The notes beneath the pieces were generated by a model, which saw nothing but the letters and a program-made list of their open reading frames with translations, had not been told where the DNA came from and did no database searches. The position numbers were made by a program, and so were the translations under genes. A stretch of 64,000 nucleotides of DNA from assembly GCA_963556145.1 (NCBI GenBank), contig OY744462.1, positions 5,208,001 to 5,272,000 of the forward strand, read 5' to 3'. The DNA is from Hygrocybe punicea (taxonomy: Eukaryota; Basidiomycota; Agaricomycetes; Agaricales; Hygrophoraceae). Shown piece by piece: positions 30,002-43,714 of this stretch. Within the stretch, counting starts at the first letter, position 1. Every line of letters begins with the position of its first letter.

Positions 30002-31621
30002 CTAGAGTCCAACTTCGTTGACTTGGTTCTCCGGTCCACGTTCGTCGCTCTGTACGCCCTGCCCTTCCCTCCACACTTCTTCCAATGGCCCTGGCTCGTC
30101 CCTCCGCACAGTACCACCAAGCTCCAAATCCTGGTCGGTACCGACGTTGTTATCCCGGTACGGCTCGATTCCTCCTGCTGGGCCATGAGATCTATCAAGC
30201 GGAGGAAGGTGCGTAGGTAGGCTGTCCCCGACTTCGAATCTAATATGGGGAGAATAGGGTCGGTGGGATAATGTTGAACCGAGAGAGGGATAATATTGAC
30301 GGTAACAGAAATATGAGATGATGAGACCAAGTAGTGAACCTGCCACGACATCATGCCAGTGATCTACAAGCCAGAGAATACGTAAGGGCACGTTTTCTAC
30401 CGACAACTGTATGCTCGATGCCTACGTCTGTAGTCCATGGTCCGGGAGATGGCAACAAGGGAAGCGGCGGAAAGCGGTAAAAGCGAAAGCCATGCTTTAC
30501 CCTAAACGGTTCAGACCAATTGAAACATTCAACAGATTGCGGATACCAAGGGAACTCACGGTGTATCCTCTCTTATCAAAAAGGTGGAGCTTTCCTGCAA
30601 GATAAAAGCTGAAAAAGCCAAGCCCGGCAAAGGAAACTGAACAAAAAAAGAGGTCGATAAGATTGGCACCACAAAGAGTATAGTTCTTTGAACATACGGC
30701 TAGAATGACCGCTGGGAAAGCTTCTAAAACCATCACGCATGATGGCCTCGTTGGTTTGAGTGCAAATGGCTGAAGTAGAAAGCCCATATGTCGGATCGGC
30801 CGATCCGGGTTTGGGAATACAGCGAGCAATGATATCTATGCACAAACCACAATTGTTGATTTAAACACAGAGTTATATCTAACGAGTTACCAGGACGGGC
30901 ACGACCAACGGTAATTTTGCTGAATTGAGTGATAGAACCGGTAATAGCGAGAGAAAGTATTACTACACATGGCTTGGTTAGTCAAGGTAAGAGGCGTGTA
31001 GGAACAGAAAAACTCGTAAACTAACATCCAAGAGTCCCGTTGTGTAAATCCCACCATGACCGAATGGTGATTGCATTGACAACGGGTTGTAACACGAGTG
31101 GGGAAACAAAAGCGATCAAGTATAAAGCACTATCCTGCACAGCCGACTTCAGTTTTTGCCAGATAATCGTAAAATCTGAACGTGGTGCATACCGGTACTC
31201 TCTCCTTTGTTGTAAAGCTAGAAAAATGAAATCACAATGAGATACGCCCTGGGACAGGATGTAGACATGAGTATATACGTATGAAGTAACCTGTAGACAA
31301 GATTCAATCTCGTGAGAGGAAATTCGAAACTGATACTAACGATGTATCGGTCAATGAAAATGAGCGTCTGAAACCGGGCACGAGGTTGAGAGAGAAAAAA
31401 ATTGCCCTATAGGAGTTGAGAGAGTAAGATGTCGTTCTTGGTATACAGCTGATGCATACGCCAATACGATTGTCAGGGCCCTGAGGCCAAAGTCAAAGAG
31501 TGGTTCGACTTGAATAGGATTACAAAAGTTACCAATCGGGTGCATAAGAGAAAACCAATCTGCGACGCATTGCAGAGTCCCGGGCAGATCCAGGTCCATT
31601 ATTGGTGAAAAAGCGAAGCAT
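30002..31621 (-). CDS. PAP2 lipid phosphatase (DPP1/LPP1 type)
   Basis: Ten exons (31621-31533, 31480-31460, 31406-31341, 31217-31193, 31134-31026, 30962-30891, 30835-30698, 30636-30560, 30501-30426, 30363-30002) give about 344 residues. All three phosphatase signatures are present: KITVGRARP, PSGH, and SRTMDYRHHWHDV with the catalytic histidine. Several hydrophobic segments (for example ALTIVLAAIFFSL, FAGLGFFSFYLAG, DVVAGSLLGLIISYF) indicate an integral membrane enzyme. It would dephosphorylate phosphatidate, lysophosphatidate or diacylglycerol pyrophosphate. The acidic C-terminal ~80 residues are poorly conserved. The intron at 31340-31218 is longer than the rest and could hide a tiny exon. 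Confidence 0.9.
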
Positions 31622-31736
31622 GGTTCGATGCAGATTGTGGAGTAGCCTGAGCTGAGCCCCGTGCAATTGGAACTTGAATGTCTTGGCAAATTGTCAAGGT
31701 TGTTGTTGGCTTGGCAATTAATATTGATTGAAAAAC
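31622..31736. promoter_or_regulatory. bidirectional promoter, PAP2 and PPP4R2
   Basis: Only 115 bp separate the two divergent start codons, so both promoters and 5' UTRs must overlap here. I see no clear TATA box. Confidence 0.6.
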
Positions 31737-32893
31737 ATGATTTTCGCCTACACCATACCAACCAACTTTGAGTGGTGTCTAGGTAAGCTCTCTGCCCAGT
31801 TGCTCTTGCTCAACGCTCACGCTCGAGTTGGCAGATTTTGACAACATTCTGGAACAAATTGCATCGACCGATGTTGTAGAGTAGGTCTCTTGTTTACTTC
31901 ACCGTTCAAATACGTCTCAGAATAGCGCTTAGAACAGACTGGACGACGTTACGGAATATAATCAAGTGCAAGTTGGACAAGGTACTCTGGATGATCCTCT
32001 GCATTTCCTCTTGCTTATTCATCTTTGTAGAATGTTTCTCTGTTCTTGTCGGAGACGGGACAATCAAGGCCAAGTCCCCGCTCATTCTCGCCTCAGCCAC
32101 TCGCGTCCGGTGGCCTGAAACTACCACCATTCCCCCCTCGGAAAAGGGACGAAATGAACATGATCGAATCCAACGTAATCGAATCGAACATAATCGAAGC
32201 ACCGATAAGCTTCATGAATGAGCAGCAAGCGGAGGACCTGAAGCAAATTATATTCTCCCAGTTGCACGAGTTTCAAGAGTGAACATCTTCCCCTCAGTCA
32301 TCGGCTGAGATCTAACAGCAGTTCGTAACGTCTATAGATATCCCCCGTTCACAATACAGCGGGTGTGCGAATTATGCCTCCACCCAAAACAGCACTACAA
32401 GTCTGTAGGAAAATATCTGCGTGCTGTGGAAAAGGCACTCCTCGTCACGTCGACGGTGGACATGTTCCCGCCTTTGACCGAAAAGGAGAAAAATCCATTT
32501 GTCCGAACCACCATCACCTTGGGTGCTACTCCTCAAGTGGTGCCCAGTACGCCTCTATTCTCCCCGATTTCCTTCCTTCACGAAGACGCTCGTCGGTCCA
32601 AGTCACGTAGTCCTCCGCCATCGCCGCTTGTTCTTGGCACTGGTGTCTCCTCTATGGACCGGAAGGGATTGGGCCTGGTGGATGAGCTGGACGACCCGAG
32701 CCCAGGCCACCTGAGTGATCATCCAAAAGCACTTTCTTCTACGAGCGTGCCCTCGCGGCCGTTATTCGGAAGTTTGGAGGAGAGATTCGTCAGAGCAAAG
32801 GGTGGGAATGACGGCACTACGGTGCAGCGACAATGTGATAACGAAGGGAACCTGGTTCTCGACGGTGCTGATGATAAGGAGAATATGGGCTAA
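31737..32893 (+). CDS. PPP4R2: protein phosphatase 4 regulatory subunit R2
   Basis: Exons 31737-31782, 31835-31880, 31921-31981, 32031-32278 and 32338-32893 join in frame to about 318 residues. The order of blocks fits the PPP4R2 family: FDNILEQIASTDVV, LRTDWTTLRNIIKCKLDKNV, GGLKLPPFPPR, then PPFTIQRVCEL...HPKQHYKSVGKYLRAVEK. The protein binds PP4 catalytic complexes and acts in DNA-damage recovery and centrosome or spindle functions (family knowledge). The C-terminal ~120 residues are low complexity and acidic. It converges on the FYV7-like gene with 64 bp between stops. Confidence 0.88.
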
Positions 32894-32957
32894 ATAACTC
32901 TAGATCATGTTCCGGGCTGTGTATTCCATCGACAGACAACATTGTTTTCAGAAAAAG

Positions 32958-33521
32958 TCATGTAAAATCTCGTTTTATTTGCTCCAGCATGACATCCATT
33001 CGCAGCTTCATGTTTGGCTGACCCCTCTGTTCCCTTCCCGTCATTCCGCGTCGCCGTTGTAATTTTTCGCCACACCCTTTTCTACGTTGCAGAGGGTCTG
33101 ATTTGTATGTGTGAAGGGAGGATGGGGAGTATGCTTCTCGCGCCCGATCACGTAATGAGCGTTGTGCACTGGTTGTGGATTTGTGCTGAAGTACAATAGA
33201 CTTCGGTTGCGGTTTCTCTTCTTCGGCAAGGTTTCTGTCTTCGACCAGGGGTTCAGAATGCTGAGATGTCTTGTCACCTTCCGAGTCCTTTCTTTCGCTC
33301 CTATTTGTAGGTCCCTGGGCCAAACCTTCCCGGCGCTTCAAAGCATTCCATTTAGTTTTGATCTTCTGGCTTTGGACCCAGATCTTTTTTAATTTCCTTG
33401 CTGCATGAGCAGATCAGCGAGACATGCAAACGTTGGCGAACAGCTGAGATGTACCGCGAATAATTGGAAGGTGCTGGAATGTTGGGGGCTTCTTGCCATT
33501 TTTTCGGTGTGTTTGAACCAT
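32958..33521 (-). CDS. FYV7-like rRNA-processing protein
   Basis: Exons 33521-33455 and 33400-32958 give about 169 residues. The N-terminus is highly basic (MVQTHRKNGKKPPTFQHLP, RARKLKKIW). The C-terminus has a GQPNMKLRMDVMLEQIKRD motif that corresponds to GQPxMGPKIEDLLDKIK of yeast Fyv7, a nucleolar protein required for pre-18S cleavage. The middle is charged and low complexity. Identification rests on the end motifs, so another small basic nucleolar family is possible. Confidence 0.7.
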
Positions 33522-33731
33522 ACTCAGGCTAGTACTGGCGGAGCACGGCAAGGCTACATGCAGAGAGATTGGGTTCTTACATAACATTTGTTCTTACATA
33601 ACAATTAACATGACAAACATGACTGGTGTGACTCCGAGTCCTCCGAATACTTTAACTTTGCTTCCACCTTGTCTCAGAACTACCAGACAACCCCCACTCA
33701 GTTTTCATCTTTATATACTTTTCTCTATCGC

Positions 33732-34238
33732 ATGAGCGTGCAGAACCTCAATTCCTTCGGTTGGTTGCACTTAAACCCTTATCGGTGTTCTGGCACGGTT
33801 CACTGACTGCTTGTCACAGACCCTTTCGCAGACGAGGGAGACCCTCTTGGAGACAGCAGAGACGTTGGTTCCCAGCAGAATTACATCCATATTCGTATTC
33901 AACAGAGGAATGGAAGGAAGACGCTAACCACGTTGCAGGGGCTCCCCAAGGGTGCGGTTCATATATAGTTCAGTGATGCTAATGATTCACTGCGGCTTGT
34001 TGATAGAGTACGATGCCAAGAAGCTCTTGAAGGCATTTAAGAAGGTAAAAATAACCCTCCTCCCTATCGCCGTCGACTGAAGCCAAAGGCACAGGAATTC
34101 GCTTGCAATGGCACTCTCGTCGAAGATGATGAGATGGGTCAAGTCATCCAGCTCCAGGGTGATCAGCGGACCAAGATATCCATGTTCCTCACAGAAGAGG
34201 GTATTCCCAAGTCCACCATCAAGCTTCACGGGTTCTGA
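33732..34238 (+). CDS. SUI1: translation initiation factor eIF1
   Basis: Exons 33732-33759, 33820-33951, 34007-34044 and 34095-34238 give 113 residues, the usual eIF1 length. It starts MSVQNLNSF and contains IHIRIQQRNGRKTLTTLQGL, YDAKKLLKAFKKEFACNG, EMGQVIQLQGDQR and ends STIKLHGF. eIF1 binds the 40S subunit near the P site and enforces AUG selection. Introns are 50-60 bp. The 210 bp to the divergent FYV7-like gene holds both promoters. Confidence 0.96.
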
Positions 34239-34441
34239 GTGTTTCATGAGGAGGGTTCGGTGTTCTTTTCCCGTCCTCATACAATTGCTCCTTGCAATTT
34301 TTTTTGATATACTTTCTCGTGTATACATTGTCTTGTACCGATTACCGATTTCTTGTCAAACCTTTAAATTTTGTTTGCCGCGCATATATATGGTCGAAAT
34401 TACTACTTCCGCACTCACCGAAGGTGAAATCAACGCGCAAG

Positions 34442-35245
34442 TTATTTGATTTTGTCGAGAGGCCTAGGAAGAGGGGTGAATAACGATGTGAGCTCGAAGT
34501 CTTGGGACCAACTGACCTGTTAAACCCTCCACGTCTGGTCAAAAGGATTTAGCCAAGGTGGTCAGCAAAAGAACGTCGCTTACACACCGATTCATGTACT
34601 GTCGCCAAGTTCTCATCTTCTTGATGTTGACAGTACCTTCCTGATTACCGTCCACATGCTTGCCCTGCATACGAGTCTTGTGAATCTTGACCAACCAACG
34701 CACATAAAGATTCGTACCTTGGTCGTTCCAAACCCACTCAGGCCCATCATAGCCATCATGGCGGCAGAGGAATCCTCGTTGACGGCGTCTATACTGGTAG
34801 TAGCTTCCCCCTCCTCAGCCTCCTCGGCGGGTGGGTCAGTGTCGCCAGTCACGGTTATCGTAGGCGGGCTTTCTGGCTTTGCGTCTGGCTTTAGATCTGG
34901 CTTCACGTCTGGCTTTAGATCTGGTTTTACGTCCGGTTTCCTGGTATCTCTATCCCATCTCACATCACCTCTTTCTCTTCCACGATCTCGTCGGTCTGAA
35001 ATTGAAGACGGCTCGTAAGATTGGATAATATGAAAGTGGTAAATGGCCGTACCAGGAGCCCCTCGTCGGTCTCGGTCTCCCCTTCGAGGTGGACTTCGCG
35101 ACCGACTTCGACTTGGTCGTCGTCGTCCGTGGGATCCAGTTCCAGCTGACACCCTGCCAGCACCTCGTCTACGAGAAGGACGGTCTCTGTCGCGATCATC
35201 TCGCTCCCAGCTTCTTTCACGCCGTCTATAGTCACGAGAGGACAT
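34442..35245 (-). CDS. SNRNP27: U4/U6.U5 tri-snRNP 27 kDa protein
   Basis: Exons 35245-35053, 34995-34718, 34664-34588, 34534-34517 and 34463-34442 give about 195 residues. The N-terminal ~65 residues are an RS/RD-rich domain. A DVKPDLKP repeat follows, then the conserved C-terminal block MMAMMGLSGFGTTKGK...WRQYMNRRGGFNRPLD, typical of SNRNP27, a spliceosome component at tri-snRNP activation. Exon 4 is 18 nt. The DVKPDLKPDVKPDLKP stretch appears to be a local tandem duplication. Confidence 0.9.
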
Positions 35246-35644
35246 GGTGGATAATAATAATAATAATCATTGTGACAAAATATATATATATATATGTACA
35301 ACAAGGTTAGGGTTAGAGTCGAGCAGAGACAAAAAAAAGCGAGAGCCTGCCCAGCCAGAGTGGCCGAAGCAGGACAGGAAAATATTGAGACGGTGCATAA
35401 GCCGAAGCCCATACAAGCCGTAGTTACCCTCTGTATGGACAAGGTCGCCGTGCTATGGAGTGTCCCCACAGCCCACAAACCCAGGGACTTGAAGGAGCTT
35501 GTGCCATCAAGGTAAGTATGAGGTCTTAGTCTCGTCGTTCCCCTCCTTTTATACCCCCAAAGTCCTGCGCACGGACCACCTCCATTGTTTGGCTTCTGGC
35601 CTGTGACAAACACTGGTCCTCGAACAGACTCACTGAGTAGTGAC
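35246..35644. promoter_or_regulatory. divergent promoter region with AT microsatellites
   Basis: 399 bp between divergent genes. It holds an (ATA)n run at 35250-35267 and a (TA)n run at 35281-35295. No gene recognised. Confidence 0.4.
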
Positions 35645-36500
35645 ATGGCTTCAGCGGTGCGCACCACAGCCCAAAACCTCGCTCGTGCCGCCCGTCAGGA
35701 AGGTAAGAACTGCCATCTTCTTTCCCAGCTCGCTTTTATCCCGCCTTCACGGCAGCAAATGAACATCGAACACATATACAGCTCCGAAACCTGCCTCGTA
35801 CCGCTATTCCAACAGATATACGCAGACTTGTCTCTCGTGCAAATTTGCAAGGTATTTCTGACGGTACGCGTTCTCTCCCTCTCTCCGAGGAGATCCTCAC
35901 CCTCCTACCTGCAGTGGCCCTTGATTATTACCACTTCAACCCCACTGGCAGAGCATACCTCACGTTGACCCACCCCGATTACCTGCGTTCAAATTTAAAT
36001 GCACTGCAGAAAGCCAGCATCGCAACCATTCCCGTTATGGCCTTCCCGTCACCTCCGCCAGCCGCAACTCCCCCATCGCGAACCAGGGGTGTCAAAGGAC
36101 GCACGGAGGCCGCCAACCGGGGCATCACCACGGGAAATGGCACACATGGCGGAATTTTGAACACCTCAAAATATGTTATCATGTGGGGTCTACCCGGAAA
36201 ACTCACAGCTGAAGGATTGAAGATGTTTTTGGAGGGTTTTAGCTTTTCTTCGTCTTTAAAAGGCGACTGGCAAGAAATCCGCAAGATTGACAAGTTCGTG
36301 GCTTGCCAGTCCCACTGTCTCAACTTGCCACTAATGTTCCCACTAGGGACGAAATGTCCTTCACATTATTTTCGCGTCACCTCGTCCGATTGTCATCTTT
36401 GTCAGAGGCGCATCGCTTGGTACGGCTTATGCATATGACTTATTTCGAGGAGGGCAGGTGGGGCAAAAAATACCAAATACGAGCCCGCGTAGTATATTGA
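35645..36500 (+). CDS. conserved fungal protein of unknown function, possibly RRM-like
   Basis: Exons 35645-35702, 35756-36293 and 36347-36500 join to about 249 residues, beginning MASAVRTTAQNLARAARQEA. The arginine- and alanine-rich, acid-poor N-terminus could be a mitochondrial presequence. A middle part has TGRAYLTLTHPDYL. The C-terminal ~95 residues (KYVIMWGLPGKLTAEGLKMF... SLSEAHRLVRLMHMTYF) have the strand-helix pattern of an RNA-recognition motif. I infer an organellar RNA-binding protein, weakly. The splice joins are phase-consistent, which supports a real gene. Confidence 0.75.
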
Positions 36501-36599
36501 CCTACTACTGTAAGTCTGAAACTAACTTACAAGTGAGGGCAACGCTACGACTGGACCATCGGAGCACAAGTTACATTCTATCGGCATCAAAATCATCGT

Positions 36600-37497
36600 C
36601 TATACGTGTACGATGCTTGAAGGGAGATATTGAATGTCAGCAATAGAGACAAGTGGTAGCATTAAATTCCGCACCATTCTCAAGTGATCTCCATCATCAT
36701 CAGGCGACCGTCCTCGTTTGAGTTTGTTGCCAGATGATTCAGCCTCCTTCCACTCTCCTCCACCCCCTGCAACAGCTCCAGGACCGTCTTGCGCATCAGC
36801 GTAGCGTTCTTCTACTTCCCTTCTTCTCTCAATCTCCTGTTTCTGCGCTTGAGCACCCCATCCTCCACGTCCCGGGTCGTAATCCTGTCTGTGTTCATCC
36901 CTGACCTGAAGGTTAATGCGAGTCATTATTAATTCCAGATACGTGTCATGATGGAAGGGAAGAAACCCACCTGACCCCCGCTTTTGCCTCTGCCAAATTG
37001 CCTGCCTTCTTTGTAGCCTAAATCCAGATCGCACCGGATGATGCGTTCATCGAGTTTTGTCCCGCTGATGTATCGCATGCAAGTCAAGGCCTCCCCGTGG
37101 GTGTAGTACTCTACAAAACAAAATCCACAGGGTGTCCTGCGTCACTCATATTGGTCAGGCAGTCTAGCGCGACGAAATCGAGAATTGTCAAGGCATACCT
37201 TGTGTTGCGATCAAGACCCATAATGATTCTCTTTATGCCCCCTCCCTCCTCTGGACTGGCACATTTCGTGAATAGCTCATGTATCTGCTCCTCTGTTGTG
37301 TAAAAACTCAGATTACCGATCTATAGCGCGCATGGGTAGGCGTTGGCGTTGGCGTTGGCATAGATGGGAATTGTAAGGTGACCTACATAGAGTGTTGTTG
37401 ATTTTGCAAGGAGGTCATTCTGTTTTTGGCGGTCGACTCTGGTCTGTGAATCCTTGTAGTTTGAGGGTTGATCTAGAGAAGATACAGTATGTGCCAT
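36600..37497 (-). CDS. CBC2: nuclear cap-binding protein subunit 2 (CBP20)
   Basis: Exons 37497-37387, 37320-37199, 37136-36971 and 36905-36600 give about 234 residues. The RRM runs from [14 protein letters not shown] (RNP2) to [11 protein letters not shown] (RNP1), followed by [21 protein letters not shown] and [15 protein letters not shown], the cap-binding tail conserved in CBP20. With CBP80 it binds the m7G cap of nuclear RNAs for splicing and export. The C-terminal ~70 residues are charged and specific to fungi; the last exon may be spliced differently near the stop. Confidence 0.93.
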
Positions 37498-37794
37498 TTT
37501 CAAAGGCTCGCAAGCCCGCTGGGCACCACGTGACAAGACTGCAAGCAAATAATGCAAGCCTCTGGATTGTGGTGGACGATCACCTACATGCATGGTCTGT
37601 TGGCCACCAATGCATATTTATCTGTCAATTATAGTCGAACAACATTAAGGACTTGCTTCCAGTCTGCTTCAGGCTAATAATTTTTGGAGGGAGCACAGAC
37701 GATCACAAGCTTAAGAAAAAATCTTGTGCTAAATTCGCACGCTTCTACAACACGCCGCGTCACCTTTCACAAACTTCAGGCTATTTCTCTCGTC

Positions 37795-39405
<1,611 letters not shown>

Positions 39406-40530
39406 TGACTGCTTTGTTTCACTGTCAGTCATATATTTGACTTTATCAACGATCGTTGTACTGATGCGTTCAACGTAGATCTGTTCTTACTTTACCGAAT
39501 ACAATCATACACTTTCGCTGCGCAGTTTCGACGTCCTTTAAAGACTGCATAAATGCTCTTTCACTTTAGCGTCACGCCTCGTATTCGCTACGGCGTGACG
39601 TTCATTCTTCTGAGCAATATTACTCGATTCTCTGAGTCCCGTTTCATTTTGCCTCTCACCCACTTGCTTGCAAGACTGTTCATCCCAGAAGGGCGACGAG
39701 ATTCACACGCGGGAAACAAGTTTCCACATTCTTCACAATAGTTGATTCGGTAGCATGTCGTGTTCATGGTGATGTTCGTCCCATCTTGGGTGCTGCTGTT
39801 GACTGATACTTGAACTTTCTGATCAGAATGAATATACTTGGAATACCTTATACGAATCATAACCACTCAGTTGTTTCCGCTCCTCAACACTCTGGACGGC
39901 GTCTTATTCCCACACGCACGTTCTCATTTTATGGGAGCTATAGAGACCATTGATAACATCTCTACGGAGCTACCGTGGCCTGTGTCCTTGCGCCCTTCCC
40001 ACCAAATGGAAGTGTCGAAACGACTGAAGGGGACATGTTATTTTGAAGATACACTTCGGACACACTGGTGAGCGATGTTTGAAATTTATACTTCCCCACC
40101 AACTTATTAAACCAGTTTGTTTAGCATCTGGTTAAGTTCATTTAGGCTTAGTGTCATCAAATTCTACTTTTTACCTGATGTATCATTGGGTGACTTCCCG
40201 CAGGTGTTTATACAAGCTTCTAAAATAAAATAAAGTAAACTTGATTGTAAAAGGCAACTGAGCCCAGACATAGAAACTGATATCTAAGTATCTACATGAG
40301 GGAGTTCACCCCCTTTCTAGAGTACAGAATTAATACCACATCTGCATCTGGTCTCTCCCTCATCTGGATGCTCATCTGCTCCCCCTCCACTCATTGACAC
40401 AACTCTTTCCCCCACCCATTCCCATTCCCCTTCTCTGTTTCACACATATCACCATACTGACATCACTAGCCCTTTCACACAGATCATATTTGAGCCTGAA
40501 TCTTCCACCATTCCCACCACCACCAATATC
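39406..40530. other. intergenic region, no gene recognised
   Basis: Small ORFs exist on both strands (39588-39866 minus includes CEECGNLFPACES) but none shows splice-supported continuation or a family I know. 40090-40520 is AT-rich and featureless. Confidence 0.35.
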
Positions 40531-40534
40531 ACCC

Positions 40535-40685
40535 AGGGTGGCCAATGCTACAAAAACTAGCCATTAGCCTAGCTGGATTTAGCTTAGCCAGGGTCCCATT
40601 AAGCTAAGGCTAATGACCAGCTACCAGCTATGGCTACCTCAAAATTTTAGCCATAGCTGGCAGCTAAGCTGCAGCTAATTACAGT
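40535..40685. repeat. GGCTA/TAGCC-rich relic
   Basis: Clustered TAGCC, GGCTA and AGCTA motifs resemble the subterminal regions at 6340-6460 and 11750-11883. The left edge GGCCAATGCTAC is a poor match to the hAT-like terminus, so this is at best a decayed end. Confidence 0.35.
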
Positions 40686-40874
40686 ACACTACAAATCATA
40701 TTCTAGGTATATAATTTATTTATCTCACATTTTGTATGCATGAAAACAAAGGTTCACATGTGTGACATTTTTTGTCACACAGTCATATGTCAACTCAAAC
40801 TGACATCAATGATGAGTGCAATGGCTGAGCCATTACACTCAAGGTGAATCTCCATTTTATCTCATTCATTGAAG

Positions 40875-41160
40875 GAGGGGAGTGAGATGGGAGTGAGAGG
40901 AGAGTGGGAGAAGGGGGAGGGAGGGGGAGGGGGAGGGAGAGAGGGAGAGAGGACAGTGGGAGAGGGAGAGGGGGGGAAGGGGAGACAGGATTGTGATGGC
41001 CAAGGCCTTGACTATCCTCGTCCTCATCGTCCTTGACTATCCTCATCCTCATTGTCCTTGTCATCCCTGTCCTCATTGTCCTTGTCATCCCTGTCCTCAT
41101 CATCCTTGTCATCCCTGTCCTTGTCCTTGTCCCTGTCATTGTCCTTGTTGTCATTGTGTC
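40875..41160. repeat. purine block and CCTCATTGTCCTTGTCATCC minisatellite
   Basis: A GGGAGAGG-rich block (40875-40990) is followed by tandem units of about 30 bp such as CCTCATTGTCCTTGTCATCC. ORFs on either strand are repeats of MTRTGM or VLIVLVIP type and are not genes. Confidence 0.6.
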
Positions 41161-41859
41161 ATCTGCAGAGGGTCTTGCCACCCGTGGTTATCATCCTTGT
41201 CAGTGTTGTTGGTGTTGGTGGTGCATGGGTTGTTGGTGGAGGAACTTGTCATGGGTGGTCTCCATTTAGTGGTGGCTGCATGGTATTGGTGGGTGAATTG
41301 ATGTTGAAGATGTCATGTAAAAAATTTCTTGTGTGTCATTGTTGATGTGGTCACGTTATGCTTGCCTACCGGCCCCAGTTGCCTTCTTGGATTCCTATCA
41401 TTTTCCTTCAAAATGCCATTGGCTTGCACACCCCTGTATGATCGAATTGGCAATCCATCATGTGGGATCCTGGTCTGGTTGGGCCTCAAGTCTGTTTGGC
41501 CAACAGGTCGACCAGGGATGGTCTCTATTAGAAGTGGTGGCAATGAAAGAAGAGATGGAAAGGTACAAGGATGGGACAAATAGGGAGCAGAAATGCAAAA
41601 TAGATGAGAAAATAAATAAATGTTGGGGATCAGGAAGGAAAGGAAGCAATAGAAATGAAGTTGGGATGAAATCAAGCTTGAGATGGGATTGGGGGCGTGT
41701 GACAGAAACAATGAAAGCATGAGTGGAAACAATGCAAGAACAAAGGTGGATGTCAAAAATGGCATTGGCGGGTCAGGTTAGGGTCAGCTACTTTGGTGGC
41801 TGTGTCAACAGGTGGTGGAATGGCATGATGGGTGGCAGAAAGCATAAACTAGTGACATA

Positions 41860-42475
41860 GTCATAGAGATATGACAACAAGGGTAAACATGATATGACAA
41901 TGGTGGAGGTTCAATAGGATATGATGACAATGGAGGTTCAATACGATATGATGGAGGTTCCATAGACAATGACAGAGGTTTGATAGATGATGACAGAGGT
42001 TTGATATGTTGATACTAATATGGGGACAATAATCAACAGATGTGATATCAGCCTCATACTAGGCAGTTCAGCACCGGCTTGGACCTGTGGGGAAGCATCT
42101 CCCCCAAGGAGCTGAGAAATAAAGGTTAGGTGGGTGGGAATTGAAACCAAGACAGGGAACATTGTGTCTGGGTCGAAATAATGGTGGATCAGGTTATTTG
42201 TGGGTCATGGAGAGCGGAGAACAATGATGGCAAGTGTCATGGTTCTGTAATGGTGGAGCAAATGTCAATGGGTCAAATGTGGGTGTGTGAGTGGATGAGT
42301 CCAGTGGATGGGGAACAAGTATAGTGGTGCGTTGAGGGAGGGTGCAGGTACATTGGGTGTGATGGGTTCATAAGCGGGTGTGTCAGGTATGTCAGGTGGA
42401 TGATACGGGTGCCGGGTGTGTCAGGAACAAGTGTAGCAGGTAGTGGGTGAATGTGTTGGGTACATTTCTTTTTAT
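41860..42475. repeat. GATGACARWGGAGGTTYRAT and GGTGTGTCAGG short tandem repeats
   Basis: Irregular repeats, for example GATGACAATGGAGGTTCAAT at 41919-41941 and GACAGAGGTTTGATA twice near 41970-42008. 41170-41860 upstream contains no recognised gene. Confidence 0.45.
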
Positions 42476-42529
42476 CTTTTTTGCTCTATTTCTGTTTTTC
42501 CTTCTGTCGTTTCTTTCTTATCTATTTAA

Positions 42530-43714
42530 TCATATATCTGTATCTATGTTAATTCTTTTTATTTTCGAAAACAAAGGTGATGAGAGTGCATGTAGAGTTG
42601 GGGATGGTGGCATATGAGGTTTGAAGATAGTAGGTTTCATCAGGTAATGATGGGTTGTGGGGCTGGAACTGGAACCAGAAACAGAAGCTTGAATCAAGCA
42701 CCACTGCTTGAATTGAGCTGGAACTGGAACCAGATGCTGCAGGTTCACAGTTGGAGTCAACAATGGAGGCATGGAATCGGAAGAATGGAATTTGACGCTA
42801 TGCTCAACCCAGTCAATCAATGGATTGTAGTTGGCAAGCCAGCTATATCCAAGAACTGCTGAGACAGATGGATCCAATGGAGTGACCAAAAATTTAAAAT
42901 TAGAATTTCACCAGAAGGAAAATGGACAGGAATAGATACAGATTTGTTGATGATTCCACCAGAAGAACCATCAAACAGACAGAGACAATTTGGAGCAGTG
43001 GGAAAAACAGGGAGATCATGAAGGGAGCAGAGTTCTGGATCAATGAAACAATGCATCAATCCACAATCCACAAGGGTAACAATAAGGATAGAAGAATGAT
43101 AAAGAGAAATCATTAAGGAATTGTTAGAAAGAGCGGATGCATTGAGTTGTACTTCCAGTAGTGCACAGTCAGATTCAATGCAGCCTATATCCTGTGCTGG
43201 AGTATGCAGACTGCTCACTATTTTTCTGACTCCTTCGGAGAATCAGAACTAGAGATGGGGGGTGCAGAGGAAGTGGAGGCAGTGCAGGTGGCAATGAGGA
43301 CGTATACTTGGCTTTGGTGCAATCCTTGGCCATGTGTCCTGCTCCTCCACATATGATGCAGAGTTTATTGTCAATGTGGTGTTGGTGTTCCATGGGTTTG
43401 AGTTTACCATCCTTGCCCAGCATATCAGCATAGGCAGGAGGGGTTTTTGGAGTGGTGGAGGAAGTGCTACCAGAGTTGGTAGCTTTGATGGGGGATTTTT
43501 TCTTGGAGGCCTTGTCAGTCAAAGACTTGGCCTCAGAAGTGGAGGCGTTGGTGGAGGAGGATCCCAAAGCATGGGAAATCTCCAATTTCCATTCCCAATA
43601 CCTAGCATCAAGGAGTTGAGCCTTATCCTTCAGCTTGCAAAGATTTCTTGGTTTCTCAGATTGGGCAAGTTCATCTTTGAGGTGATCCAGAAGTCCTTGG
43701 TAAAAGGAGTGCTG
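42530..43714 (-). pseudogene. decayed Gypsy gag-protease, C-terminal part
   Basis: The minus strand encodes QHSFYQGLLDHLKDELAQ and LDARYWEWKLEIS, typical of basidiomycete Gypsy Gag, a CX2CX4HX4C knuckle (CIICGGAGHMAKDC), the protease active site as LVDCG, and LDPSVSAVLGYSWL...NPLIDW. A frameshift near 42890-42900 and the loss of everything after early pol show it is dead. Upstream parts of the same frame lie at 50867-50948, 51344-51525 and 61482-61546, separated by insertions. Its right edge is the target duplication of the Plavaka-type element. Confidence 0.85.

Noticed and set aside
39588..39866. Minus-strand ORF with cysteine pairs
   Set aside because: No recognisable zinc-binding family, no supporting exons, and the plus strand is also open.
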